From contig OY282353.1 in assembly GCA_958295465.1 (NCBI GenBank), positions 806,001 through 870,000 on the forward strand: a DNA stretch of 64,000 nucleotides, written 5' to 3'. Position 1 is the first letter of the stretch. Every line of letters begins with the position of its first letter. The notes under the pieces were generated by a model. It was not told the origin of the DNA and ran no database searches. It saw only the letters and a list, made by a program, of their open reading frames with translations. This document shows positions 18,701 to 26,478 of this stretch, one piece after another. The DNA is from an uncultured Gammaproteobacteria bacterium (GTDB lineage: Bacteria; Pseudomonadota; Gammaproteobacteria; HK1). The translations under genes were made by a program, and so were the position numbers.

Positions 18701-18724
18701 CGAGGGGGGTACGCATGCAGTTGA
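15707..18724 (+). CDS. insulinase/pitrilysin-like M16 zinc peptidase with a sulfotransferase fragment at its C-terminus
   Basis: The gene encodes 1005 residues, the usual length of full M16A enzymes. The inverted zinc motif HFLEH is at 87-91 and the downstream Glu ligand lies in ERERQVVHSE near residue 165. Four M16 half-domains follow. M16 enzymes cut short peptides inside a closed chamber, and in RiPP clusters they trim leader or follower segments. After about residue 950 the chain departs from the family and reads LHAGHGKTGTSW, then ALRENAE. This copies the PAPS-binding start of the sulfotransferase at 27031-28050. The ATG at 15707 has GAGGTGG upstream. It overlaps the next gene by 10 bp, which indicates an operon. 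Confidence 0.85.
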   Translation: MRMTLCTANGLTPLEAPAAGAEGTSVEHRNIEIERSPADSRDYRAVMLDNGLEALVVSDPHTDKAAAAVNVNVGSGDDPDDRPGLAHFLEHMLFLGTGKYPDAGEHDRFLAEHGGSGNAATSFAHTSFFFDVDAAHLEGALDRFAQFFISPRFDCEYVERERQVVHSEFISRRRDDRLRSLAAWRQTLDPRHPLSRFLAGNAETLADRPGADVRDALIAFHESRYSSHLMKLVVVGREPLDVLDDWVRARFEAVPRRDVEPLRITVPLYREGLLPAQLDIEPIRELRTISLSFAIPPLLPHYPVHPLALVSHLLGHEGPGSLFSALKARGWAEGLNVGFGMRHRDFATFGITIHATEAGLANRVRIIASVFACLDLIRGDGIEPRYHDELAHMARIGFRFLEKAEPCSYAVVLASALHYHPIREVLTAPSRLGDFDPELVRRCLCALTPDRVLVGVVAKGVTTDSGAPFHETPYRLSPIPIGTVARWRDPAPDGAFLLPEPNPFLPGRLALIDEPTAGPRPARIASRPGFDLWHRADVESGRPQTNFYVAVRSPIAGDSPRHTVLSALLVRMVQDALDEFAYPALLAGQTWALSRSRRGITVRLSGWSDKQDLLLARIVSTLRALPLPAWRFEAQKSEYARHLRNASERKPFRRAMSEVRALLIEPDWSDDTRLEALGAVELEDLREYAVRFFECGEIVALAHGNVTAEDAKALGSVVEHELLGSMRVERVAEARVVRLDPGMRFTRWLASEHEDHALAVYAQGRDTGLAERAKIALIVRAMRDRFFHELRAERKIGYIAFTTFLPMLEVPGLALVLQSPSNPPETLHRHVDAFIERFGDALREMPNAVFERHRTAAESSLLKAETRLGERTVRYWSEIDRESYEFDRRERYLEAVRAVTRDEIADAARDLIGAPETARGVVIAVSNREPPAGGEVFRGAESVADTGAFKRGQRYFDDLHAGHGKTGTSWGQAALRENAERRRAIEHGGAHPAPVVPTRGGYACS

Positions 18725-21603
18725 CCACGGAGGGGCCGGATGCGGCGACCGGCCGCGTGCGGTTCGTGCCGACCCTCAACGCGGGGTCAGGCGAGGTGAT
18801 GGGCTTCCACCGCCACCTGCTGGCGGACCGGGTGCGTACCGGCGCCTTCGTCGAGGCGGTACGCCGGGCGGTACGACCGGGGGACTTCGTCGTCGACCTG
18901 GGCGCTGGCACCGGGGTGCTCGCCGTCGCGGCTGCCCAGGAGGGCGCGGGCGCCGTGATCGGCGTCGAACGCACGGCCATCGCGGCCCGGGCCCGGGCGC
19001 TGGCCGCTGCCAACGACGTGCGGGTCACGGTGGTGCAGGGCGAGTCGGACCACGTCCGCCTGCCTCGCCTCGTCGACGTGCTGGTCAGCGAGTGCCTCGG
19101 TCTGGCCGGCCTCGGCGGCGCGATGATCGGCGCCGTAAAGCGCGCACGGGACCAGTGGCTCAAGCCCGGCGGCCTCGTGGTCCCGAAGCGGGTACGGGTA
19201 TTCGCCGCCCCGGTCGAGGACTCGGAGGCGCACGCCCTGGTCCACTGCTGGGACGGCGCCCGGGTGGCCGGTGTGCGTCTTGACGTGCTGGGCGCTCACG
19301 TCGGCCACAACCTCTACATCGCCTCCTTCACCGACCGGCACCTGCTCGCGCGCCCGGTGGCGGTGTGTGGCGCCGACCTGCAGACCGGCCCGCTCGAGGA
19401 CGCGGTCACGGGCACGGTGACGACAACTGCGATACGGCCTGGCACCCTGCACGGGTGGGCGCTGTGGTTCGAGGCGGATCTGGCCGACGATCTCGTGCTT
19501 CGCACCGGTCCCCTCGATGCGCCGACGGTGTGGGAGCAGTGCTTCGCCCCGATCCCCGCCCGCCGGGTCGAGGCGGGCACGCCCATCGACCTCACCGTCC
19601 GGTTCCGTGGCTGCCACGCCGGCCTCGATCACCAGTCCCCCGGCGCCGAGGGCGTGTGGATCGACTGGGACACCACCATCGACGGCAGCGCGCACCACGG
19701 CAGCACCGAGTTCAGCCACGAAGTCCCGGCGGCATCCACAGGACGGACCGCCCCGCGCGACGATCGTTCGCCGGCAGACCCCGGAACCGAGCCAGGCCCG
19801 ATCACGAAGACGATCCCCGTCACTACGCGGCTTGCGCACGCCATGTTGGCCGCCCGGGCCGGTTGGACCTTGTCTCCGCGCAAGGGCCCCGGCGTCACCG
19901 GGGAGCTGTTCATGCAGCGCCTGCAGGCGCAGGTCGCCGACAAGCTCGATGCGGACCGGCTGGCCCGCTACATCGCGATACGCGATGCCGTGCGAGATGC
20001 GGTGCGCCTGTCGAACGCCGACGACCAGAGGGCGGCCGGGAGGGCGCTCGAGGCCTGTGCCGCGCGCCTGCCGGATGTCGCGAACGACCCCGAGCTGGAC
20101 GACTTGGCGCGACTCTGGCTTCACCAGGCCTGGGCCTATTTCGACGTCCGCCGTGGAGACCCCGCCGCGGCCGAGGCGCGCCTGCACCGCGCGATGGACA
20201 GCGACACCCGGCTGGAGCAGGTGCACGGTTACGATTTGATGCACATCGGGCGGATCCACACCGTGCAACTCTGGCTGCGCGTGCAGGTGGCCGGAGGGGC
20301 GCAGGAGGCGGCGCTCGACGGCGCCAACGCCATCTTGGCGTATGTCAACGGGTTCGGCAGCGACCTGCCCCTGGGCGCCGGCTGGTCGAAGGAAGCGGCG
20401 TCGCGAATTCCGGCGGACCTGGCGGCGGCCATGACGTATCGCGTCGCTGACGAGGTGGGGACCATTCTGGGCGGGCTGGATCAGGAGCACAGCGCCAGGG
20501 CGCTGGACCGCCTGACTGCGCTGGACCGCCTCGCTCCCGACCTCCACGACGAGATCACCGACTGGACGCGGATCAAGCGTGCCTGGTCCGAAGGGTTGTC
20601 GGATGAGTTCCTGGTCCGCGTCGTCCCCTACCTGGCCGCCGGTCGGCGCGAGACCTGCCTGTGGTATGCGGCGCTTCTGGATCTGTGCCGCGCCGCGCGC
20701 GCGCTACGCCCGGGCCCGGGACGTCGCTTCTGCGCGGACGTGGCCGAGAGTGCCCGGGAAGATCGCGCGGCGCCACGAGGGCTGCGTGAGGAGTTCGAGG
20801 GGCTGACCGAAGAGCCCCCCGCGGCGCCCTGGGTCGCGACGATACCGGCGCGGCGGTTCCACCTGGTCTGCGTCGGCCTGCCACGATCGGGCGTCGTGTC
20901 GCTGTACACCCTCTTCCGCAATTTTCGTGCCGCCAACGAATACGCCGAGACAGAGACGATTCGCAGGCTGGTCGACTACCACCGGGGCAGTCTGAGCCAT
21001 GAAGCGCTACGCGCCTACATGACCCGGCGCGACCGGGAGAGCGCACTGGAGATGGACGCGGCCAGCTTCCTCCACCTGGCCGGCGACGTGCTCGTCGACC
21101 TGAGTGACGACACTCGGTTCCTCCTGCCGGTGCGCGCCCCGGATGCCTGGTTCGAGAGCTACCTGAGGGAGTTGCTGCGCGTGCATGATCGCCTCCGCAA
21201 GCACGGCAAGGCTCCGCCCGCCTGGCAGCGGGACTATGGAGAGGTGCTCCTGGGCCGGTTCGATTGGGAGGAAATCACGACGCCGCAAGCGCGGCGAGCC
21301 TGTCTGCCCGACGTGGCGCGGCGGTTCCTGACTCATTGGGCCCGGGCCACCGGGAAGATGCTCGACGCTCTGCCGCCCGAACGGACGCTCGTCCTGCGCA
21401 CCCAGGACCTCGGCCCGATGCGCGGTCGTCTCGCGGCCTTTGCCGGCCAGTCCGCGGCGTCTCTCACCGGCACGGGCCACAGCAACGCCGGCCCCCCGGG
21501 ACCCAGCCCGCTGGACGGGTTGCCGGAGGGGTGGCTGGCGCGCACCGTGGCCGAAATCTGCAATCCGGTCCATGCCCGCGTGCTGGAGCGTTGCGCCGGA
21601 TGA
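18715..21603 (+). CDS. PRMT-like methyltransferase fused to a sulfotransferase domain
   Basis: The gene encodes 962 residues. Residues 1 to about 330 look like a protein arginine methyltransferase: HLLADRVRTGAF, the SAM motif VVDLGAGTGVLAVAAAQEG (near 61) and VSECLG with RARDQWLKPGGLVVPK (120-160). These match the PRMT LxDxxRT, motif I and SExxG...LxPxGxxxP signatures, but the second Glu of the double-E loop is not evident. A helical middle (about 370-690) has no known family. The C-terminal part begins FHLVCVGLPRSGVVSLYTLF (near 715), a PAPS-type P-loop, and ends with the LDGLPEGWLAR block. The only Arg in each precursor core lies in an RGG context, the classic PRMT target, so Arg methylation of the peptide is a fair inference. 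The start overlaps the peptidase gene. Confidence 0.75.
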   Translation: MQLTTEGPDAATGRVRFVPTLNAGSGEVMGFHRHLLADRVRTGAFVEAVRRAVRPGDFVVDLGAGTGVLAVAAAQEGAGAVIGVERTAIAARARALAAANDVRVTVVQGESDHVRLPRLVDVLVSECLGLAGLGGAMIGAVKRARDQWLKPGGLVVPKRVRVFAAPVEDSEAHALVHCWDGARVAGVRLDVLGAHVGHNLYIASFTDRHLLARPVAVCGADLQTGPLEDAVTGTVTTTAIRPGTLHGWALWFEADLADDLVLRTGPLDAPTVWEQCFAPIPARRVEAGTPIDLTVRFRGCHAGLDHQSPGAEGVWIDWDTTIDGSAHHGSTEFSHEVPAASTGRTAPRDDRSPADPGTEPGPITKTIPVTTRLAHAMLAARAGWTLSPRKGPGVTGELFMQRLQAQVADKLDADRLARYIAIRDAVRDAVRLSNADDQRAAGRALEACAARLPDVANDPELDDLARLWLHQAWAYFDVRRGDPAAAEARLHRAMDSDTRLEQVHGYDLMHIGRIHTVQLWLRVQVAGGAQEAALDGANAILAYVNGFGSDLPLGAGWSKEAASRIPADLAAAMTYRVADEVGTILGGLDQEHSARALDRLTALDRLAPDLHDEITDWTRIKRAWSEGLSDEFLVRVVPYLAAGRRETCLWYAALLDLCRAARALRPGPGRRFCADVAESAREDRAAPRGLREEFEGLTEEPPAAPWVATIPARRFHLVCVGLPRSGVVSLYTLFRNFRAANEYAETETIRRLVDYHRGSLSHEALRAYMTRRDRESALEMDAASFLHLAGDVLVDLSDDTRFLLPVRAPDAWFESYLRELLRVHDRLRKHGKAPPAWQRDYGEVLLGRFDWEEITTPQARRACLPDVARRFLTHWARATGKMLDALPPERTLVLRTQDLGPMRGRLAAFAGQSAASLTGTGHSNAGPPGPSPLDGLPEGWLARTVAEICNPVHARVLERCAG

Positions 21604-21606
21604 ACA

Positions 21607-21707
21607 TGTAGTCACCGGGAATTGTGTTTGCAGTTCGGGAGAATTTCGGAAACTACATGAATTGGGAGCACGGCTTCGTTGACCGTTGGTCGTCAATGAG
21701 GCTATAC
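21607..21707 (+). promoter_or_regulatory. precursor promoter 1 with spaced repeats
   Basis: TGTAGT (21607) and TGCAGTT (21629) form direct repeats 22 bp apart. The second pairs with AACTACA (21651-21657) as an inverted repeat. A -35 box TTGACC (21679-21684) and a -10 box CTATAC (21702-21707) follow with a 17-bp spacer. The same elements with identical spacing precede the second precursor gene. This is the layout of a class I activator site and fits the MalT-like regulator at 12794. Confidence 0.65.
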
Positions 21708-21771
21708 GACTCATGCAGGATGTGTATCAGTCAGTCATCCAAGTTCGACTCGAAAACGGGAGGCTAGTGAC

Positions 21772-22134
21772 ATGAGCGTGGAGAATCTCAAGGAATATGC
21801 GCGTCGTTGCGCGGTCGATCCGGAGCTGCGCACGGCAGCGAAGGATATCGGGATGGAAAATATGGACGGACACATGCGTCAAGCCGAGAGCATCGGCCTG
21901 GCCTGGGACAGGAGTGATTTGGTGGAGTTCCAGAAGGAAATGACCGGCACCGAAGGAGGCCTCGCGGACCTCAGCGAAGAAGAACTGGATCAGGTTGCCG
22001 GCGGCGGGGTCACCACCACCGCCGCGGTCGCGGTGGGAGTCGGGGTGGGAGTTGCGGCAGGAGCAGCGGTGGGAGGCGTGGTGGGAGGCGTGGTGGGAGG
22101 TGGAGCCGCAGTAGCAGGGAGAGGTGGCTGGTAA
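21772..22134 (+). CDS. Nif11-type RiPP precursor peptide 1
   Basis: The gene encodes 120 residues. Residues 1-78 are a Nif11-type leader (MSVENLKEYARRCAVDPEL) that ends with LSEEELDQVAGG, the double-Gly cleavage signal read by C39 peptidases. The 42-residue core (79-120) starts GVTTTAAVAVGVGVGV and has Val/Ala/Gly throughout, including GGVVGGVVGGG. It has no Cys, Ser, Lys or acidic residue and ends AGRGGW. The alternating hydrophobic pattern recalls polytheonamide-type cores that become D/L-alternating helices. GGGAGG precedes the ATG by 8 nt. The epimerase gene follows 62 bp downstream, so this peptide is the likely first substrate. Confidence 0.9.
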   Translation: MSVENLKEYARRCAVDPELRTAAKDIGMENMDGHMRQAESIGLAWDRSDLVEFQKEMTGTEGGLADLSEEELDQVAGGGVTTTAAVAVGVGVGVAAGAAVGGVVGGVVGGGAAVAGRGGW

Positions 22135-22196
22135 CACCTCGATTGGCAACACCTCGATGATGTATCAGCCATAGTGTCCAACGGGAGTCGTGCGAA

Positions 22197-24002
22197 ATGG
22201 AAACCAGCGCCCCTGATGTCGTGAACAGCAGTTCGGCGGACCTCGCCGCTGAAGCGGAGGCAGGTCGTACGGAAGTGGCGTCTCTCGCGGAGAGGGTAAG
22301 CAGGTTGCAATCGTCCGAGGAGGATGGGGCGCCCCGGATTTCGCGATACGAAGACACTTTCGCGGATTTCAGCCCCGACGACATCCGCGTGGCAGCCGAA
22401 GCCAAGCGTTTCTTCGAGTGCCATGAGGGCGACCGCGACTTCCGCGCGGCGGTGGAGGCGGGGGGGAAGTTCACCGACCAGCAGCGCCGGATGCTGAAGG
22501 ACATCGGGGTGACCTTCGAGCCCGAAGCGATGGAATTGCTGTGGTTGCAGCCGGATCTGATCGAGCGCTTCCCCTCGCTGGTGATTGAGCACGTCAGCTT
22601 CGAGGACGTGCCGTCCGACCTTCTTGCGGCTTTGGCGCCCTATCGCGAGCTTCGAATCTGGCTCAAATGGCGCCACCGCATGGACAGAGCGGTCATGCTC
22701 AACAAGTTCAAGCTGAGCGCCAGAAGGACGCTCAGCCCGGAATACACCGCATGGCGCCTTCGTCGGGTGGCGGCGGTTCGCAACGAGCTGGGCTGGTTCG
22801 GTTGGAGCCTGGATCATCCCTGTCACGCCGTGGAGATGGCAGTGGGCTGCTCGGTCCAGTGCTACTTCTGCGCCTTCGACGCGGGCAAGCTGCAAACCGT
22901 CTTCGACCTCTCCCGGCCGGAGAACCGCGAGTTGGTGCGCGCGGTGGCCACGGGCATGATCCGGGTGCTGGGCTGGCCCGCGGGGCACGGGATGTTGTAC
23001 TGGAGCACCGAGCCGCACGACAACCCGCATTACGTGAAGTTGCTGGGGCTCTGGGAGGAGTCGACCGGTGCGATGCTGTGCACCGCGACCGCGCGGGCCG
23101 GCGTGGACTGGGTCAGGGAGCTGATCGACTATTACTCCACCGGGCCGGTGCCCTGGCCGCGGATCAGTGTGCTGTCGCGCGGGATGTTGCGCCGCCTGCA
23201 CGCGGCCTTCTCTCCGATGGAGTTGCGCGACACCCAGATGCTGATGCAGCAGAAAGATGTCAAGGCGCACCGTACCGTCGAGGCGCCCCCTACCGAGGAG
23301 GTCCCGGGCGAGGGCGAGAGGATCAAGGTACGAGCACGTTGGCGCGGCGCCGGCCACAAGGTCCCGGGCGGGCGCGAGAAGATGTTGCAGCAACTGGTTG
23401 GAGCCGACGACCTCCGGAACGTGGATTTCGAGAACCGGCCCGAAGGGTTCGAGCCGCCGCAGGGCTCGATCGCCTGTATTTCGGGCACGCTGGTGAACAT
23501 GGTGAACCGCACGGTGAAGCTGATCAGTCCCTGCTACACGACGAGGCAGTACCCTTACGGCTACCGGGTCTTCGACGAGGCGACCTTCGACGACGGGCCG
23601 GAAGGTTTCGAGGCGGCGCTGAAGCGCATCATCGGGCGCAGCATGGTGGTCCGGCCCTACCCCGAGATGCCGATGCGGTGGCGCGACGACTTGAAGGTGG
23701 TGTCGCATCCGGACGGCGTCACCCTGCTCTCGCCGACCACGCAGCGCGATTTCCGTCGGGGCGAGCTGCACGTACGCACGGCCGAGCTCATCGGCCGGGG
23801 CGACCTCACCTATGAGCAGGTGTTCGACGCGCTGTCGGACAATCCGCGGATCGGGCCGATGGTGGCGCTGTCCATACTCGACGCGCTCTTCAGGAAGGGG
23901 TTGTTGTGCGAGCTGGCGATCACCCGAGACTATCGCGCCCGGCGAGAGGCTCAGGACGCCTCGTTGCGCGAGCCGGTGGTCGCGGCGGCGGCAGCGGCGT
24001 GA
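22197..24002 (+). CDS. PoyD-like radical SAM RiPP epimerase
   Basis: The gene encodes 601 residues. The radical SAM cluster motif is C218-x3-C222-x2-C225 (GCSVQCYFCAF). It is followed by LYWSTEPHDNPHYVKL, a signature of the PoyD/OspD family that converts L- to D-residues in RiPP cores by Calpha hydrogen abstraction. A later SPCYTTRQYPYGYR segment holds a Cys that could supply the returning hydrogen atom. The N-terminal 150 residues fit the family's leader-recognition region. Val, Ala and similar residues in the precursor cores are typical substrates. GGGAG lies 8 nt before the ATG. The stop faces the convergent gene 37 bp away. Confidence 0.85.
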   Translation: METSAPDVVNSSSADLAAEAEAGRTEVASLAERVSRLQSSEEDGAPRISRYEDTFADFSPDDIRVAAEAKRFFECHEGDRDFRAAVEAGGKFTDQQRRMLKDIGVTFEPEAMELLWLQPDLIERFPSLVIEHVSFEDVPSDLLAALAPYRELRIWLKWRHRMDRAVMLNKFKLSARRTLSPEYTAWRLRRVAAVRNELGWFGWSLDHPCHAVEMAVGCSVQCYFCAFDAGKLQTVFDLSRPENRELVRAVATGMIRVLGWPAGHGMLYWSTEPHDNPHYVKLLGLWEESTGAMLCTATARAGVDWVRELIDYYSTGPVPWPRISVLSRGMLRRLHAAFSPMELRDTQMLMQQKDVKAHRTVEAPPTEEVPGEGERIKVRARWRGAGHKVPGGREKMLQQLVGADDLRNVDFENRPEGFEPPQGSIACISGTLVNMVNRTVKLISPCYTTRQYPYGYRVFDEATFDDGPEGFEAALKRIIGRSMVVRPYPEMPMRWRDDLKVVSHPDGVTLLSPTTQRDFRRGELHVRTAELIGRGDLTYEQVFDALSDNPRIGPMVALSILDALFRKGLLCELAITRDYRARREAQDASLREPVVAAAAAA

Positions 24003-24038
24003 GGCGGCGGCGGGGAAGGGGGGTGATGGCGGTGGCAG

Positions 24039-25241
24039 TTATCGCCAGCCGCCCTCCTCCAACCCGCCGCCTCGGCTCGGCGAATAGTCCATGACGGGGC
24101 GGATGATCCCCAGATACACCTTGGCCTCGACCGCCGCATCCCCCACGACGACCAGCTTCAGATGATGCAGATTCGTGGCCAGCACCGGGTACCCGAGGGG
24201 CGGCGTGCTGCGGAGCCACACATCAGCCTGCCGGTATCGCTGAAACGAGGGAAAGTCCTCTAGCGCCGCCAGCTTGTCCGCCCGCGTGAGTCCCCGTGCG
24301 CTCAACTCGTCATGAAGCGGCTGCCAAGCGTTCATGGACAACGCTCGCCGGGCAACGTACATCTCAAGCCCCAGCTTCGGGCCCACCCGATCGGGGAGGA
24401 TGTCCACGTTGAGTGCGATTTCACCGCACAGGGGCTTCAGTTGGGCCAGGGTGTCGCACAGGCGCGCCTGGTCTCCCGGCCAACCGATGACGGCAAGCCA
24501 GCGCACAATCATCCCGGTATCCAGGCCCTTCACACAGAGTCGCACGACCGGGACCGCCCGCGCACCCATGATCCCCATCTGGAACACCTGCGCCTCCCAG
24601 GGGATGGTATTGGCGATCGCGTCGATCCGCGCCTGGTCCAGGTCCAGCCCGTAAAGGCGGCGGCCCAGCGCCGCCAGATGCCCCAGCAACTCGCGATCCG
24701 GGCCGGTCACCGAACGGTGGTTCGGCCCCAGGAACAGACTCGGCCGGTCCAGGTACGCATCGAGCGTCGTGTCCGACGAAGTCGTCGACGAGTCCACCTC
24801 CAGCCAGATGTTGAGCAGTCGCCGGCGCCAGTCCACGCTGTCCAGCCACTCCTCCGCGAAGCGGCCGATCTCGTGCCAGAAAGGCGATCGCTGCCGTAGC
24901 GCGGCGGTGACGTCGGCCGCGGGATCATGGGGATTACGACCCGCCAGGGTCGAGATACCGCCATTTTCCTGCGTCACTTCCCACAGGATATCGGCGCGCG
25001 GGGCGGGGTCGCCAAGCCGCACCTCCAGCCCCCAGAAGGGGGAGAGATGGGTGGAGATACGACCCGCGACATGATGCAGTGCGGCGCGGCCGGGTTCGTC
25101 GAGCAGGGCCGCGCCAAGCCGCGGCTCCACCAGCGCCAATACGTCCGACAGGCGATCGCAGGACGTTTGCGGCGGCAGATCACTCTCCCTCTGCACGTTG
25201 ATGAGAGGATCCAGATCGAACAAGTGCTCCATCGGATTCAT
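24039..25241 (-). CDS. unrecognised RiPP-cluster protein
   Basis: The gene encodes 400 residues. It is soluble, with no signal peptide and no metal or nucleotide motif I can identify. Conserved-looking stretches are FWGLEVRLGDPAPRADILWE (about 69-88), NVDILPDRVGPKLGLEMYV (near 287) and HHLKLVVVGDAAVEAKVYLG (near 363). These repeat a beta-strand plus Lys/Glu-rich pattern that loosely recalls ABBA-fold prenyltransferases, but I cannot support that call. It is translationally coupled to the M23 peptidase (4-bp overlap), so it acts in the same step or complex. It is a prime candidate for a new tailoring enzyme. Confidence 0.6.
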   Translation of the reverse strand: MNPMEHLFDLDPLINVQRESDLPPQTSCDRLSDVLALVEPRLGAALLDEPGRAALHHVAGRISTHLSPFWGLEVRLGDPAPRADILWEVTQENGGISTLAGRNPHDPAADVTAALRQRSPFWHEIGRFAEEWLDSVDWRRRLLNIWLEVDSSTTSSDTTLDAYLDRPSLFLGPNHRSVTGPDRELLGHLAALGRRLYGLDLDQARIDAIANTIPWEAQVFQMGIMGARAVPVVRLCVKGLDTGMIVRWLAVIGWPGDQARLCDTLAQLKPLCGEIALNVDILPDRVGPKLGLEMYVARRALSMNAWQPLHDELSARGLTRADKLAALEDFPSFQRYRQADVWLRSTPPLGYPVLATNLHHLKLVVVGDAAVEAKVYLGIIRPVMDYSPSRGGGLEEGGWR

Positions 25242-26194
25242 CGCAGGTCGGAGACATGAATGACGTCGTTGCGGGTCAGAAAGCGTCCGTTGAAGGTCAG
25301 CGGCACGGCGTGGGCGGTTGCGAGCACCGCTCCCGGATCGGTCTCGCTGCCGCGCACCGCGTGGATGTGCAGGTGCGGCTCGGTCGAATTGCCGGAATTG
25401 CCCACCCGGCCCAGCAGCGTGCCGCGCCGGACCCGGTCGCCGCGGGCCACGGCCACGCTGCCGGATCGGAAGTGGGCCAGCAGCAAGGTGATCCCGGCCC
25501 TGCCGACCGCGCAGAACAGCAGCACATGGTTGCCCGCCGGCTTCAGCGGGTCGACCCGGCCGATCGGTGCATCGGGCGCCCCGTCCGATGTCCCTGACAC
25601 GATGCCGTCGCAGGGAGCGACAACGGCCCGATCGAAGATCTCATAGGCATCGAGCGCCTCCGGCCGCACCCCCCACGCGCGCCGCCCCCGGTGATTCAGC
25701 GCGACGATGTCGGTGGCATAGGCTTGGGCCGGGACCGAGTGATGATAGTTCAGCGCTGCCCCGCCGCCGCCGTGCAGGATCGCGAAGCGCCCACCCTTCA
25801 GCGGGAACCACAGATCGACCGCGCCGGCCGGAGCGCGGCGGGCCATGTGGAGATCGATCAGCATTCCGGCGATGAGCGCAACCATTGCGCCACGGAAGAC
25901 GATGCCCGCGAGCGGCAGGAAGGACCTTGCCGACGGCAGAACGGGGCGCGCCCGAAGGCGCCGGGCCGACCAGGCCACCGCGCCGGCCGCTGCTGCCAGT
26001 GGCACAATCCGCCAGCCGAAACCGATCCAGCTCCAGACAGCACCGGACGAGTACATGAAACAGGACACGCCCGCGCATAAAAGAGCCGAAAGCAGCCAAT
26101 CCAACCGGCTACGCGGCCGGGCGAACGCCGTCATGCCCGCCAGCAGCAATGGAATGCCCAGCACGAGGCCCAGCGCAAACAGGAACTCGCTCAC
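25238..26194 (-). CDS. membrane-anchored M23 family metallopeptidase
   Basis: The gene encodes 318 residues. The first 120 residues hold three to four hydrophobic helices (FLFALGLVLGIPLLLAGMTA and others). The rest is an M23/LytM domain with the NYHHSVPAQAYATD block (His and Asp ligands) and HLHIHAV, the HxH motif. M23 enzymes normally cut peptidoglycan cross-bridges rich in Gly. The precursor cores are also Gly-rich, so the enzyme could cut the product, remodel the wall for export or provide immunity. These options are inference. It lies 284 bp after precursor 2 in the same direction and overlaps the next gene. Confidence 0.8.
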   Translation of the reverse strand: MSEFLFALGLVLGIPLLLAGMTAFARPRSRLDWLLSALLCAGVSCFMYSSGAVWSWIGFGWRIVPLAAAAGAVAWSARRLRARPVLPSARSFLPLAGIVFRGAMVALIAGMLIDLHMARRAPAGAVDLWFPLKGGRFAILHGGGGAALNYHHSVPAQAYATDIVALNHRGRRAWGVRPEALDAYEIFDRAVVAPCDGIVSGTSDGAPDAPIGRVDPLKPAGNHVLLFCAVGRAGITLLLAHFRSGSVAVARGDRVRRGTLLGRVGNSGNSTEPHLHIHAVRGSETDPGAVLATAHAVPLTFNGRFLTRNDVIHVSDLR

Positions 26195-26236
26195 CGATCA
26201 GGGGACGGCTTGGCATCTTGCCGGGGTAATGGTGAA

Positions 26237-26281
26237 GCGAGGGCGCGCAGGCGTACTTGACAGTACGTCGAGCACCCTCGC
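26237..26281 (-). promoter_or_regulatory. cruciform/hairpin between precursor 2 and the M23 gene
   Basis: Outer arms GCGAGGG (26237-26243) and CCCTCGC (26275-26281) enclose inner arms CGTAC (26252-26256) and GTACG (26263-26267). It lies 198 bp after the precursor 2 stop and 43 bp before the peptidase start on the transcript. With no T-run, it may be a processing or attenuation site that keeps precursor mRNA in excess of the downstream enzymes. Confidence 0.45.
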
Positions 26282-26478
26282 TCATACACCCGCGGGGGCA
26301 GGCTCTGACCGCGTTCAACGCGGCCGATGCCGTCCGATCCGCGTCCACAGCCGGGAGGGGTGAGCAATGCGGGCTCAGTGGAAGGCGGCAGCGATCCTCA
26401 AGAAGGCCCTCCCCCGCGCTCGAGAGAGGGCAGTCATCGCCATGCGCTCCGGCCGGCCGGCGGCAGCCCGTGAGGGCC

